Virus record (IMG/VR): IMGVR_UViG_3300025322_000075
Coordinates: 1-40,245 of that record
Length of the DNA: 40,245 nt
Reading direction: 5' to 3' (one strand)
Source: a virus
Positions within the stretch are counted from its first letter, which is position 1; each line of letters begins with the position of its first letter. Below the pieces are notes generated by a model. That model ran no database searches. It was not told the DNA's origin and saw only the letters and a program-made list of their open reading frames with translations. The position numbers and the translations under genes are program-made. This document shows, in pieces, positions 1 to 8,707 of this stretch.

Positions 1-690
1 CGATCTCAGGCACAACAGGAAGCGTACGGGCGCACCCAGAAGTTTCAAGCACCTGAACGTGAAATTGCGCGCGAGCAGATGGAACAGCGGCTCGCGAACC
101 AAGGCATTACGATCGGGAGTAAAGCTTACGAGACCGAGATGCGTCGGCTTTCTGACCAAGAATCACGCCAGGACCTTCAAAATCTACAAGCGTCCTTTGG
201 TGAGGGACGTGCGCAGGGAGGCTATCAGGGGCAACTTCGCCAACAGTCGATTGCTGAAGAGGCGCAACGTCGGGGCATCAGTATCAATGAGATGAACGCC
301 TTACTGACTGGTCAACAGGTGAGTTCTCCACAGATGCCATCCTTTCAAGGAGCTGGCGCCGCACAACCTGCCAATATGCTTGGCGCGGCTGGTATGCAGG
401 GACAATACGGCATGCAGGCCTATAACGCTGAACAACAAGCAAATCAGAACCTTTGGGGTGGGCTTGGACAGCTTGCGGGCACAGGCGCACTTTTCGCTTT
501 CTCAGACGCTCGCTTGAAGTGGAACGTGCAGCGTGTAGGCACTCACCCACTCGGCATTGGCGTCTATGAATATGATGCCCCATGGGGTCATGGAATTGGC
601 GTTATGGCGCAGGAAGTTGAAAGAATTCGTCCAGACCTTGTTAAGCGACACGCGTCTGGTTACTTGATGGTTAATTACGGAGGGCTATAG
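1..690 (+). CDS. Virion/tail protein with C-terminal S74-like chaperone domain (C-terminal part)
   Basis: The frame is open from base 1 and is the continuation of the ORF that begins at 39719; joined across the circular junction the protein is about 373 residues. The N-terminal and middle parts are rich in Gln, Ala and Gly. The last ~65 residues begin FSDARLKWNV and contain GIGVYEY and IGVMAQEVE, the signature of the peptidase S74 / intramolecular chaperone domain that ends many phage tail fibres and spikes. In that family the domain helps trimer folding and often cleaves itself off. The position among internal virion genes suggests a virion component. The fold call is good; the exact role (fibre or ejection-associated) is inferred. 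Bases 1-6 look like assembly noise. Confidence 0.8.
   Translation, partial: RSQAQQEAYGRTQKFQAPEREIAREQMEQRLANQGITIGSKAYETEMRRLSDQESRQDLQNLQASFGEGRAQGGYQGQLRQQSIAEEAQRRGISINEMNALLTGQQVSSPQMPSFQGAGAAQPANMLGAAGMQGQYGMQAYNAEQQANQNLWGGLGQLAGTGALFAFSDARLKWNVQRVGTHPLGIGVYEYDAPWGHGIGVMAQEVERIRPDLVKRHASGYLMVNYGGL
7..93. repeat. Terminal redundancy (left copy), identical to 40157-40243
   Basis: Bases 7-93 match 40157-40243 without mismatch (offset 40,150). The match ends at both outer edges, with bases 1-6 and 40244 differing. This is what an assembler leaves on a closed circle, from a circularly permuted or concatemeric genome. It falls inside a gene and keeps the frame, so it is unlikely to be a physical end of the virion DNA. 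Confidence 0.9.
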
Positions 691-691
691 C

Positions 692-1048
692 ATGGCACAG
701 ATGATGCCTCAAGAACAGATTGACCCCGAAACAATCAAGGCTATCCTTGAAATGTCAGGAGATGATCTCGAAATTCAGGCGATGCTGAAGCAGATGACCA
801 TGTCTGACGCCCTTCGCGGCGCAGCCTTGGCGCCTGGAACGTCGAAGAATGTCTTCGGTGCCGTAGCACAGGGATTGGCAGGTTATGGTGCTGGTCGCGA
901 GCAGGAGCAATTTCGCACAGGCATGAAGGGCATGGGTCAGCGTAAGGCGGCAGGACGTGGTCGTTTCTTTGACGCGTTGTTTCCACAGCAACCTGCGCCA
1001 TTGAACGAAACCACCAATCCTGATTTTGAGGATACTGGGGAATACTAA
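692..1048 (+). CDS. Small internal virion protein (hypothetical)
   Basis: 118 residues, starting ATG two bases after the previous stop with a GGAGGG ribosome site. The sequence is rich in Met and Gln (MMPQEQ, AMLKQMTM), then has a Gly/Ala segment (APGTSKNVFGAVAQGLAGYG) and a basic patch. No known domain was recognised. It lies between the S74 protein and two larger ejection-type proteins, and the Gly/Ala-rich amphipathic stretch is common in podovirus internal or ejection proteins. Virion role is inferred from context. Confidence 0.7.
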   Translation: MAQMMPQEQIDPETIKAILEMSGDDLEIQAMLKQMTMSDALRGAALAPGTSKNVFGAVAQGLAGYGAGREQEQFRTGMKGMGQRKAAGRGRFFDALFPQQPAPLNETTNPDFEDTGEY

Positions 1049-1049
1049 C

Positions 1050-2132
1050 GTGGCTGAATTCCAAAGCCCATACGCTGCACGAATTGCGGCATTGATCAAG
1101 GAACAAGAGGGTCTAGAAACGGCCCCCATGCCGCAGATGTTTTCTCCTGAAGAGCTTGCGCGGCGTCAGGCAGAAAATCAACGGAACCGTCAGCTTGGCG
1201 TTCTTGGTGAGCTCTCAGGTGATCGCCCGCTTGGAGACGTAGGCGGTAAGATACTAAAACAGGCGATGGGGGAGCAACAACGCCGCCTTACGGAACATGG
1301 TGAATATGACCCGATCTCTGGTCGACTATCCGTGTTCCCTGAATATACCCGCAAGCAAAAGACTGATAGACTTGCGAAAGAACAGGCACGGATGACTGAG
1401 ATGGAGGCACGTGACTACGCCAAATTCCTGGCTGACCGTGCCTCTGATGAGAATCGTCGTCTAATAGCTCAAATGGCAGCTGGTCAAGCAGGCACCTATA
1501 GCTTTAGTGGCGTGGACGCCGCTGGCAAGCCAATACTTGTGCACAGTAAGTCAGGGCAGTTTGTGCAACCAGGCGCTAAGGCCGGAGAATTTACGCCATA
1601 CACTGGTGAGGTGCGTCAACGTGGTGCGTTTGAGAAGGAGACTGGAAAACTTGAGGTAGCTCAACAATTTGGCGATAGGGCTCGAAAGGTGATCGCTAAG
1701 TTAAATACTCCTGAAGCTCAGGAAGCTTTTGGCACCGGCGTGGCTGGTGGCACTTTAGCTCTTATGGCTGATATACCTGGACAAAGTTATTTACAGGAAC
1801 AGGTGTTTACTCCTGAGCAGATTGAATTTAGGGCTGATGTAATGGAACAAGGCTACCAGGTAGCTCACGACTTGGCCGGTGCCGCAATGTCTTATGGCGA
1901 GCGAATTCGTCTTAAAGATTTTGTTCCTCACCCTGGAGATACAGCCAGAATTGTGCAAGATAAGATGAGGTCAGCTTCTAGAAAATATAACGAAATAACG
2001 CAGAAACTTCAGGCAAAACGCTCTGTTGCTGGCTCGTCTCAAGGTCCTGGTCCCGGGGTTCAACCTGGGGCAACCGCGGCCCAGGGAGGTAACGTCATTA
2101 AGTATGACGCCCAGGGTAACAGGCAACCCTAA
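1050..2132 (+). CDS. Putative internal virion / ejection protein
   Basis: 360 residues from the GTG at 1050, preceded by GGGGAA; the frame is open upstream to a TTG at 1026 but that start has no ribosome site and overlaps the previous gene. The N-terminus (EFQSPYAARIAALIKEQEGLE) is predicted helical and charged, the middle is Gln/Arg/Glu-rich, and the last ~35 residues are Gly/Pro/Gln-rich and probably disordered. The stop overlaps the next start (TAATG). No enzyme motif is visible. Length and position match the ejection (pilot) proteins of podoviruses, but this is inference from synteny. Confidence 0.7.
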   Translation: MAEFQSPYAARIAALIKEQEGLETAPMPQMFSPEELARRQAENQRNRQLGVLGELSGDRPLGDVGGKILKQAMGEQQRRLTEHGEYDPISGRLSVFPEYTRKQKTDRLAKEQARMTEMEARDYAKFLADRASDENRRLIAQMAAGQAGTYSFSGVDAAGKPILVHSKSGQFVQPGAKAGEFTPYTGEVRQRGAFEKETGKLEVAQQFGDRARKVIAKLNTPEAQEAFGTGVAGGTLALMADIPGQSYLQEQVFTPEQIEFRADVMEQGYQVAHDLAGAAMSYGERIRLKDFVPHPGDTARIVQDKMRSASRKYNEITQKLQAKRSVAGSSQGPGPGVQPGATAAQGGNVIKYDAQGNRQP

Positions 2133-3910
2133 TGGCTAAGACTGCTCAGCTAGCTGACGGCACTACGCTGGAGTTTCCTGACGAGACTTCAGACGCGGTA
2201 ATGGACGCTGCCGTCAGGAAGCATACGCAAGAACAACGCGTCCAGGCCGTCATGGCGCCTGGCGCCGAAGAAGCGCGTCGTAAGCAGGCCATCAAGGAAA
2301 CTGGCGCTGAGATGTCGCTTCCTCAACGTGCACTTGCCGGTTCAGGTGCAGGCTTCCGGACAATTGCGAAAGCCGTCCTGCCTCAGGCGCTTGAAAAACG
2401 CTTAGGTATTGAGGAGAGTGTTGATGAAACAATGGAAGGTCTGGGCACCGCGGGCAAGGTAGCGCGGTTCGGCACCGAGGTCGGGGCTACCATGCTGCCT
2501 GCCGCGAAGGCCGCGCAACTTGCCGGCCGAGGGCTGGGACTTGCTGGTCGCGCGCTTACCCCAGTGGGTGCCGCGGCAATTGAGGGGATGACCGCTGGTG
2601 CCCTAACCTCGCCAGAAGATCAAGGAAAGGGTGTCGTTGCTGGCGGCCTTGGTGGCGCTGCAGGTCAACGGATACTTTCAGCCATCCTTGGTAGGGCCGG
2701 GAAACCAGTGCCTCAGCTTCCTGGTGCTGAACGTGCTCGCCGTGAAGGTATCGAGGTTTCAGCTGGTCAGGGCGCCGACCCTTCAACGCTGGCTGGTCGC
2801 ACGTGGGGAGCGTTGGAGGAAGGTTTTGCCGGCATCCCTGTCCTTGGTCAAGCACTAGCCCGACGCCGTGGGCGAGGACAGGAAACGTGGCGCGAAAAGG
2901 CTATCGAGAAAGCGTTGCCTGAAGGTGGCCCAGTGCCGAAGGGTGCTGAAGGCACGACTGAGGAAGCCATCGAGGGTGTCCGCAAGCAATTCACCAACCT
3001 TTACGAAGATGCCTTGAGAGGTAAGAAGATTTCCATTGACGAACCCTTCGAGGAGTTCGTCACCAAGGCCATAAATGATCCTGCGCGTTATATGACGCAG
3101 GCGCAGCGAGAGTACGTTGAGTCACTTCTCCAGAAACATGTTTACTCTCAAGTGCGTAACCCTCCACCTGCCGCGGGGACCGTGCTGCCCCAGGCAACCG
3201 CCACCGCACGCGCTTTACCGCCCCCGCCTGCAGGGACCGCAGTTGGGCCGGTACGTGCTGAGGTTGGTCCTCGTGCAGCACCGCCCATCCGGGACATTGC
3301 TGGAGAAGCAATGCCCGCCGCGGCAGGTGCCCCGTTCATTGAGGGTCCTACGCTCTTCAAAGGTCAGTCTGAGTTGCGCCAATTGGCCCATAAACTACGT
3401 GGTGGACGACCATCAGAGGAAGAGACTGGTAAATTGATGGGGGACATTGCTGACGAAGTCTATCGCATGATTGGTCGTCAGGACAAGCCTGCAGGTGCCA
3501 TGATTGAGAAACTTCGAGAACCGTACAGTAAATTCTCGGCAGTTGAACGTGCAGGAGAGAAGGCCGGTGGCGGCGGCGCCTTTACACCACGACAACTTCG
3601 TCAGACGGCAAAGGCGCAACCAGAGCTTCAGGAGTTTGCTAAGCTCGGGGAGCAGTTCGTCCAGCGGGCACAGCCACCAGGTCGTGGCACGTGGCCAGCC
3701 TACGCGGCCCTCGCCGGTGGTTACATGCTCGGTGGACCTGCGGCGACCGCGGCTGGTGCTGCAATGATCCCGGTGCTTGGTACGAAACTAGCCCAGCGGG
3801 CACTTCGCGGGGACTACGCCGCCCAGAAGGCCCTGATTAAACTTCTCCGTAAGCAACCGACCCTTGGTGCCGTACCAGGTGGCGTTGCTGGAGCCAATAT
3901 CAGTGAATGA
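2132..3910 (+). CDS. Large internal virion / DNA-ejection protein
   Basis: 592 residues. The N-terminal LADGTTLEFPDETSD motif resembles a short module at the start of many phage ejection proteins and virion transglycosylases. Long Gly/Ala-rich hydrophobic stretches follow (about residues 105-180 and 520-560, for example YAALAGGYMLGGPAATAAG), suited to inserting in or crossing a membrane, with a Pro/Ala-rich linker near residues 350-420. No lysozyme or peptidase catalytic motif was found, so it is not called an endolysin. GC is higher than in the two genes upstream. A pilot or ejection role is inferred from hydrophobic segments and position. Confidence 0.72.
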   Translation: MAKTAQLADGTTLEFPDETSDAVMDAAVRKHTQEQRVQAVMAPGAEEARRKQAIKETGAEMSLPQRALAGSGAGFRTIAKAVLPQALEKRLGIEESVDETMEGLGTAGKVARFGTEVGATMLPAAKAAQLAGRGLGLAGRALTPVGAAAIEGMTAGALTSPEDQGKGVVAGGLGGAAGQRILSAILGRAGKPVPQLPGAERARREGIEVSAGQGADPSTLAGRTWGALEEGFAGIPVLGQALARRRGRGQETWREKAIEKALPEGGPVPKGAEGTTEEAIEGVRKQFTNLYEDALRGKKISIDEPFEEFVTKAINDPARYMTQAQREYVESLLQKHVYSQVRNPPPAAGTVLPQATATARALPPPPAGTAVGPVRAEVGPRAAPPIRDIAGEAMPAAAGAPFIEGPTLFKGQSELRQLAHKLRGGRPSEEETGKLMGDIADEVYRMIGRQDKPAGAMIEKLREPYSKFSAVERAGEKAGGGGAFTPRQLRQTAKAQPELQEFAKLGEQFVQRAQPPGRGTWPAYAALAGGYMLGGPAATAAGAAMIPVLGTKLAQRALRGDYAAQKALIKLLRKQPTLGAVPGGVAGANISE

Positions 3911-3918
3911 GGTAACAT

Positions 3919-4923
3919 ATGCCACGTGACGCTTCAGGAACTTACACGCTGCCCCCATCAAATCCCGTGCAAACAGGGACCCCGATCCAATCCACAGGGT
4001 GGGCGAACCCATCAATGTCGGATATTGGGAACGAGCTCACAAATTCCCTGGACCGTGCTGGTCGCGGTGGCATGACGGGACCGTTCGGCGTGACCGACGG
4101 CTCATTATCAGCGCCAGGGATGCGTTTCACCAATGACTCGGACAATGGTCTACGGCGCACGGGCACCAATACCTGGACCTTGGTGGCTGCCGGTGTTGAC
4201 ATTCTACAGGTAAACGCCAACGGCCTTACCCTCGTTTCAGGGATAGCTGTAGGTTTCGGGGCATCGGTAGACCAGAGCGACGCACCTCCCTCAGGTTTTA
4301 TCAAGGGTGATCTTTGGTTTGAGTCTGATTCCGGCAACTTTTACGTGCAGTATGAGAACCCGGACCTTACCCTAGTGTCTGTTGGGGTGAATAGCTTCGG
4401 TGGCGCCTACGTGCCCCTGGGGTCGGTCGGGGTAGCGAACGGCGTGGCGTCCCTGGACGCTAGTGGTCGTGTGCCAACGTCACAGGGTGGGGTGCCCGCA
4501 GGCGCCATGTTTGACTTCGGCGGCACCGTGGCCCCGACTGGCTACGTGCTTTGTGACGGGGCAAGCTACACGACCGCCGCGCAGCCGACGTTGTTCGCCG
4601 CGATAGGCTACACGTGGGGAGGTTCGGGGGCGAACTTCAACGTGCCAAACTTCGCCCGCCGAACGGCGGTAGGTTCAGGCGGCACTGGCACGGCGACGCT
4701 CGGCAATACGGTGGGAAGTGTAGGCGGGGAAGAGACGCATACCTTACTGGATTCAGAAATGCCTGCTACTCTTTCTGGTGAAGGATGGTTGTATTATAGG
4801 GGCAGTGGAGGGGTTTATTCCGTAGGTGCTGGAACTTTGGTAGATCGCACAAATATCATCACAGCTACCCCCTTTAACGTCATGCAGCCCTCTGCCGTAG
4901 TGACCAAGATCATCAAGACCTGA
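3919..4923 (+). CDS. Tail fibre with phage tail collar domain
   Basis: 334 residues, start ATG after GAGGTAACAT. The N-terminal ~75 residues (Pro/Asn/Ser-rich, ends in a TGPFGVTDG-type motif) look like a virion-attachment segment. Residues ~195-265 contain GAMFDFGGTVAPTGYVLCDG and YTWGGSGANFNVPN, the classic Phage_Collar pattern of fibre tips and receptor-binding tails. The C-terminal end (ATPFNVMQPSAVVTKIIK) is also typical of collar fibres. It probably binds the host surface. The stop codon lies inside a 13-bp tandem repeat, which makes its 3' end a possible site of length variation. Confidence 0.85.
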   Translation: MPRDASGTYTLPPSNPVQTGTPIQSTGWANPSMSDIGNELTNSLDRAGRGGMTGPFGVTDGSLSAPGMRFTNDSDNGLRRTGTNTWTLVAAGVDILQVNANGLTLVSGIAVGFGASVDQSDAPPSGFIKGDLWFESDSGNFYVQYENPDLTLVSVGVNSFGGAYVPLGSVGVANGVASLDASGRVPTSQGGVPAGAMFDFGGTVAPTGYVLCDGASYTTAAQPTLFAAIGYTWGGSGANFNVPNFARRTAVGSGGTGTATLGNTVGSVGGEETHTLLDSEMPATLSGEGWLYYRGSGGVYSVGAGTLVDRTNIITATPFNVMQPSAVVTKIIKT

Positions 4924-4960
4924 TTTTTAGACCTGATTTTTAGACCTGATTTTTAGACCT
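4917..4960 (+). repeat. 13-bp tandem repeat (3 copies) at the end of the collar fibre gene
   Basis: The unit GACCTGATTTTTA occurs three times in a row followed by GACCT. The fibre stop codon TGA is in the first unit and the repeat fills the spacer to the next fibre gene. The ATTTTTA core gives short T runs but no hairpin, so it is not a classical terminator. Confidence 0.9.
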
Positions 4961-4971
4961 AAAGGAACTTT

Positions 4972-5577
4972 ATGGCCTTCCAGTTCCCGCCATCACCTAC
5001 CGTCGGGCAACTCTTTACCCCAGTTGCTGGTGTCACCTACCAGTGGAACGGCACGGGGTGGCTTCCAACGGCATCTACCCTTACCCAGGGGCAGGCCGAC
5101 GCACGTTATGCTCAGGCGGTCACTGGTGATCGGACGCTGTGGCAGCAGACCACCGCTCCTGTGGGTTGGACAAAGGAGGTTAACGCCCTCTACAACGACG
5201 CCGCGCTGCGTTTCCAGACCGGCACGGCGACAACGGGTGGGGCTGACAACTTTAGCGTAGTGTTCGGCGTTGGAAAAACAACGGCGACAGACGGTAGTGG
5301 AAATAGCGGGGGGTTCACGCTGACAGAGGCTGAGATACCCGCGCATACGCACCAGCAAACGGTGTCGATTAGTGGAAATCAATTTGGAGCAAATCGCACT
5401 GGTGCTTCTGGGAACGGAGCAAATGCCTCAGATAGTTCTGGCGCCAATACGACGGCCCAGACAACACTGGGAACGGGCGGTGGTGGCTCCCACGCGCATA
5501 CTACGCCTGCGCACTTCCATACGTTTAGCAACTTCAACCTCAAGTTCGCGGACGTTATCATCGCGACGAAGGACTAA
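4972..5577 (+). CDS. Second tail fibre / receptor-binding protein
   Basis: 201 residues, start preceded by AAAGGAAC. The N-terminus (FPPSPTVGQLFTPVAGVTYQW) matches the short repeat common in phage fibre and baseplate proteins. The C-terminal half has FTLTEAEIPAHTHQ, then a Ser/Gly/Asn/Thr-rich linker, then SHAHTTPAHFHTF and FADVIIATKD. This His-rich pattern is the metal-binding tip of collar-type fibres. It probably forms a trimeric adhesin next to the collar fibre upstream. Family recognition is by motif only. Confidence 0.8.
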   Translation: MAFQFPPSPTVGQLFTPVAGVTYQWNGTGWLPTASTLTQGQADARYAQAVTGDRTLWQQTTAPVGWTKEVNALYNDAALRFQTGTATTGGADNFSVVFGVGKTTATDGSGNSGGFTLTEAEIPAHTHQQTVSISGNQFGANRTGASGNGANASDSSGANTTAQTTLGTGGGGSHAHTTPAHFHTFSNFNLKFADVIIATKD

Positions 5578-5579
5578 CC

Positions 5580-5858
5580 ATGAGCGGAAGCTACTGCCCG
5601 CTGTTGAAGAAGCCCTGCATCGAGCACCAGTGCAAGTTCTACGTCCACCTGCTCGGGAATGACCCGCAGACCGGCAAGGGCATCGACAAGTTCGACTGCG
5701 CGATGGCCTTCATCCCTATTCTCCTGATCGAGGGCGCGCAGCAGACGCGGCAAGCCGGTGCGGCGATTGAGAGCTTCAGGAACGAGATGGTGAAAGCTAA
5801 CCAGCTAAGGCTTCCATTTGAAACCTTTCCTACTATTCCTCAGCTGCCTGCTTCTTAA
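5580..5858 (+). CDS. Conserved Cys-rich phage protein
   Basis: 92 residues with a strong ribosome site (GAAGGACTAACC). The N-terminal half holds four Cys in the pattern CPLLKKPC-x4-C ... DC, with His between them, suggesting a bound metal or Fe-S cluster; the C-terminal half is a helix (QQTRQAGAAIESFRNEMVKAN). Similar short proteins are common near the end of late operons in phages and prophages; their function is not established as far as I know. It overlaps the lipoprotein gene downstream by 41 bp in another frame. Confidence 0.8.
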   Translation: MSGSYCPLLKKPCIEHQCKFYVHLLGNDPQTGKGIDKFDCAMAFIPILLIEGAQQTRQAGAAIESFRNEMVKANQLRLPFETFPTIPQLPAS

Positions 5859-5970
5859 CGCCTGCGCCGCGCAGCAGATTGAGGGGCCGTGCACGATTGA
5901 GCTTAAGGTTGAGCGCACGGTTACTTGCGAGGCGAGCGGTAAGTCAACTACCGGCCTGTCGTTGCCTTAA
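5818..5970 (+). CDS. Small lipoprotein, possible outer-membrane spanin
   Basis: 50 residues in a frame overlapping the end of the Cys-rich gene. Start is TTG at 5818 with CTAAGG eight bases upstream. The N-terminus is a signal peptide with a lipobox: KPFLLFLSCLLLNAC, with LNAC as the cleavage site and Cys as the lipidated residue, followed by a short mature peptide (about 35 residues) with two further Cys. Small lipoproteins at the end of the late operon are typically Rz1-like outer spanins, often embedded in another gene. No inner-membrane spanin partner was found nearby, so the spanin role is a guess; the lipoprotein call is firmer. Confidence 0.65.
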   Translation: MKPFLLFLSCLLLNACAAQQIEGPCTIELKVERTVTCEASGKSTTGLSLP

Positions 5971-6500
5971 GTTTCTTTTCCGAGGGCGGCGTCGATGGCG
6001 GCGTCGAGACGCTCTCCCGCTGGTAGATCACGGTTCCAGCGCGGCAGATACCAGTAAAGTCCGGGGCCATTTCTATCCTGAACAACTGCGTTGTTACGCA
6101 TGTGACGATACCTCCTCGCATCCTTCTCCGCCTCCCCTGCGCGGGCTTCTGCAGCTTCGGCACGACAAAGCGGGCATGGGATGATGTGGCCTTTGTGCTC
6201 CCAATAGCGAAAGCTGCAAGTCGCGCATTGACCACCCACTCCGGCAGTCTCGGCTACTGCCAGCGCCCGTGTCATGGCGCGGTCGGCCTCGATCTCCTCC
6301 TGGTTGCGGCTATTGGCTACGGCCAGCGCGGACTGGGCGGCGGAGAGTTGGCGTTGTAGGCTCAGAATTAACTCTGTCGCATCCCGCAAACATAGTTCTT
6401 CGTTGAATGACGCCAAATACAAATTCGGATACTCGGGGCAAATCTGTTTTATGAAATCCAGAATGTATTGAGGCGTCCTGCCCCCGGAGTGGTTGGTCAT
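5967..6500 (-). CDS. Zinc-ribbon / coiled-coil accessory phage protein
   Basis: 177 residues. Residues ~40-85 are a coiled coil (LILSLQRQLSAAQSALAVANSRNQEE), then a CATC...CPLC zinc ribbon, then a C-terminal module ending DARRYRHMRNN...LDAAIDAAL. That last module is widespread in small accessory phage proteins of the Ea22 kind. Function is unknown. Last gene of the leftward operon; its start overlaps the stop of the preceding gene (ATGA). Its stop shares TTAA with the convergent lipoprotein gene. Confidence 0.75.
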   Translation of the reverse strand: MTNHSGGRTPQYILDFIKQICPEYPNLYLASFNEELCLRDATELILSLQRQLSAAQSALAVANSRNQEEIEADRAMTRALAVAETAGVGGQCATCSFRYWEHKGHIIPCPLCRAEAAEARAGEAEKDARRYRHMRNNAVVQDRNGPGLYWYLPRWNRDLPAGERLDAAIDAALGKET

Positions 6501-6802
6501 GGTATCACCTTGAGTTTTATATGAGGTTTGATCACATCTTCAGCTAGCCGAATTCCGTAATTTCTTTTCATTAAGCCGCGACGATCTGCGTGTGTTCCTG
6601 AGTGATAGCTAATGCTCGGCCCGTAGTGGCGTTTGCATGGCTCGCCGGGAATCGACTTGCAAACGGGGCAAGCAACCTTCGCAACACAGGGATCGGTATA
6701 TACATAGCGCCCGCGCATAGTTGGATCAGGCACGAAAATCTTATGCGGATCACGAGCGCCATAGGCGATGAAGCGAATCGTCGGATAAGGGCAGAGACTC
6801 AT
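6497..6802 (-). CDS. Small zinc-finger protein
   Basis: 101 residues starting at ATG 6802, chosen because GGGAGGGGAGGAGAG precedes it and it makes an ATGA overlap with the upstream stop; a longer frame reaches 6847 without a good site. The middle has CPVCKSIPGEPC followed by His and Arg residues (SGTHADRR), a phage zinc-finger pattern. No enzymatic motif is visible. Probably nucleic-acid binding; role unknown. Confidence 0.72.
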   Translation of the reverse strand: MSLCPYPTIRFIAYGARDPHKIFVPDPTMRGRYVYTDPCVAKVACPVCKSIPGEPCKRHYGPSISYHSGTHADRRGLMKRNYGIRLAEDVIKPHIKLKVIP

Positions 6803-7662
6803 CTCTCCTCCCCTCCCGCTGATGGGGCGGCGGCGAGCGCAGCCCAATAAAGATAGCGTTTTACATATTGATGTTCTTTTCCCTTCTCCAATAGGGCCTC
6901 TTGCACACCGACAAACGCAAGGACGGCGTGCCCGGTTTCCGGGTTGTAGAGTTCAACCGCAGTAGGTGCGATGTTATCGCCGCCTTGGAAAATAAGTTGC
7001 GTTCCACCTCCTCTCACGTATCCGCATTCTTCAAGGAACTTGGCCGTAATCGGCTCTCGCTTCTCGCGCAGGGAGAGGGCAGTAGCAGCTTGACGCAACA
7101 CCGCCGCCTCTTGTTGCGCTTCCTCCGTGGCATCCAACTCTATGTGTGCGGCAATGGCTAACACAGCTTCGGGCAGAGTCGGCGCAGGACACGCAGTATC
7201 GCCAATAACATACGGTTCCTCCGGCATCCCTTCCCCGCTGTCGGGGGCCTCGCTCGCAGACGTTCTTGTAGCCTCGGCTACTCCGGCCCTCGCGGACTCC
7301 GTAATCTGCGGCGCGGCTTTCAAAAAGACGTGTTCTACAATCCTGAAGGAATGCTTAACATGCACTAAGGCACAATGATGTGCTTCGTCTGCCGTAAGAA
7401 AATGCCGCGCTTGATTAGCATCTTCTGTCCATTGACCGGCATAAGGAAGAGATTCCCAAGCGGCTGCTCTCCACCATATAGTCGGACTGTGATTCTCCTG
7501 CTGCCCACGTTCTATTAACCAAACGCATTTAGATTCCGGTGCGGCTTTCGATTGGGCGAGGAGGGCTTCAATACGAAGAACTAACGTCTGACCATACGGG
7601 TCGTATTGACCGCGCAGCAACCACTGACAGTCCTGAAAAAGTTTAATCGCTTCATCGTTCAT
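6799..7662 (-). CDS. Hypothetical accessory protein
   Basis: 287 residues with GGAGG before the ATG. The N-terminal half includes a pattern seen in accessory phage proteins (CVWLIERG ... IWWRAAAWESLPYAGQWTEDANQARHF), then an Ala/Glu/Pro-rich linker and a C-terminal part with HIELDATEEAQQEA. No catalytic motif was recognised. Overlaps its neighbours by 4 bp on both sides, so it belongs to the same translationally coupled operon. The overall function is unknown. Confidence 0.7.
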   Translation of the reverse strand: MNDEAIKLFQDCQWLLRGQYDPYGQTLVLRIEALLAQSKAAPESKCVWLIERGQQENHSPTIWWRAAAWESLPYAGQWTEDANQARHFLTADEAHHCALVHVKHSFRIVEHVFLKAAPQITESARAGVAEATRTSASEAPDSGEGMPEEPYVIGDTACPAPTLPEAVLAIAAHIELDATEEAQQEAAVLRQAATALSLREKREPITAKFLEECGYVRGGGTQLIFQGGDNIAPTAVELYNPETGHAVLAFVGVQEALLEKGKEHQYVKRYLYWAALAAAPSAGGEER

Positions 7663-7874
7663 TTGCGCCTCCGCCTGGATTGAAGGGCGGCTCGTTCCGC
7701 AACAAGGTTACGACAGGCAAAATCTACTTTGTTCACGTCAGAAATAATGATGTTGATGTGTTCTAACGGAAACGGCACTAGCATCCACGTCGCCAATAGT
7801 TTCCACGGTTTCCCCATGACCGCATCAATTAAAGCGCGCTCTGCCCTTATGACCCGCTTCTCCTCCTTCCTCAT
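7659..7874 (-). CDS. Small basic hypothetical protein
   Basis: 71 residues, ATG at 7874 with GAGGAGAG upstream. Charged helix at the start (RKEEKRVIRAERALIDAVMG), a more hydrophobic middle (ATWMLVPFPLEHINIIIS) and a basic tail (QSRRRRK). No domain recognised. Lies directly downstream of the hexamer-repeat ORF with a 25-bp gap. Confidence 0.65.
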   Translation of the reverse strand: MRKEEKRVIRAERALIDAVMGKPWKLLATWMLVPFPLEHINIIISDVNKVDFACRNLVAERAALQSRRRRK

Positions 7875-7899
7875 CGCCCGCTCTCCTCGTCAGTTGCCA

Positions 7900-8294
<395 letters not shown>

Positions 8295-8310
<16 letters not shown>

Positions 8311-8564
8311 TTCGCACCGTCCACATCAATAACACTGATGACCGCACGCATCGGAACGCGCACCGTTCCGACTTGATCGAGTTTCGTGCTTGAGGTCGGC
8401 CCACTTACAAGCTCGCCAAGTCCTTTGGTAGTTCCCCACACCCGGATATTCTTGGCGCTCTCGATTACGCACCAATCCCCCTCTATCACGGTCTTGCCGA
8501 TATAGACAAAACCCCGATCCAGCACCACAATTGCAAGTCCCTGCAAAACACACTTCTTTTCCAT
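8295..8564 (-). CDS. Conserved small phage protein (unknown function)
   Basis: 89 residues from ATG 8564, with AGGAGATGAA just before it (a weaker start lies at 8579). Contains VVLDRGFVYIG, IRVWGTTKGLGEL and LDQVGTVRVP, predicted to be beta strands. The Trp-Gly-Thr-Thr...Gly-Leu-Gly-Glu-Leu stretch looks like a conserved small phage family; I know no function for it. First of the genes bordering the hexamer array. Confidence 0.75.
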
Positions 8565-8575
8565 TTCATCTCCTC

Positions 8576-8707
8576 TCATCGGTTAGAATCATCACAAACT
8601 CGATCATGGGATATTTGCTCTTTCGTCAGGAGCGCCATCTCCGCGCTGACAGGGGCCGCGCCTGCACGATGCTCAAATGGCAAGCCAAATTCTCCATCGT
8701 GCTTCAT
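8576..8707 (-). CDS. Small ORF, 43 aa
   Basis: ATG at 8707 forms an ATGA overlap with the ligase stop, and GGAGGTAGAACA gives an ideal ribosome site. Protein begins MKHDGEFGLPFEH and contains LLTKEQISHDRVCDD. The stop overlaps the ribosome site of the next gene. Short and without a known domain, but the start signals and tight fit between neighbours support it. Confidence 0.65.
   Translation of the reverse strand: MKHDGEFGLPFEHRAGAAPVSAEMALLTKEQISHDRVCDDSNR

Noticed and set aside
2132-3910. Endolysin or lytic transglycosylase in the large internal protein
   Set aside because: No catalytic Glu context or lysozyme motif; only the short N-terminal module resembles transglycosylase-bearing virion proteins.
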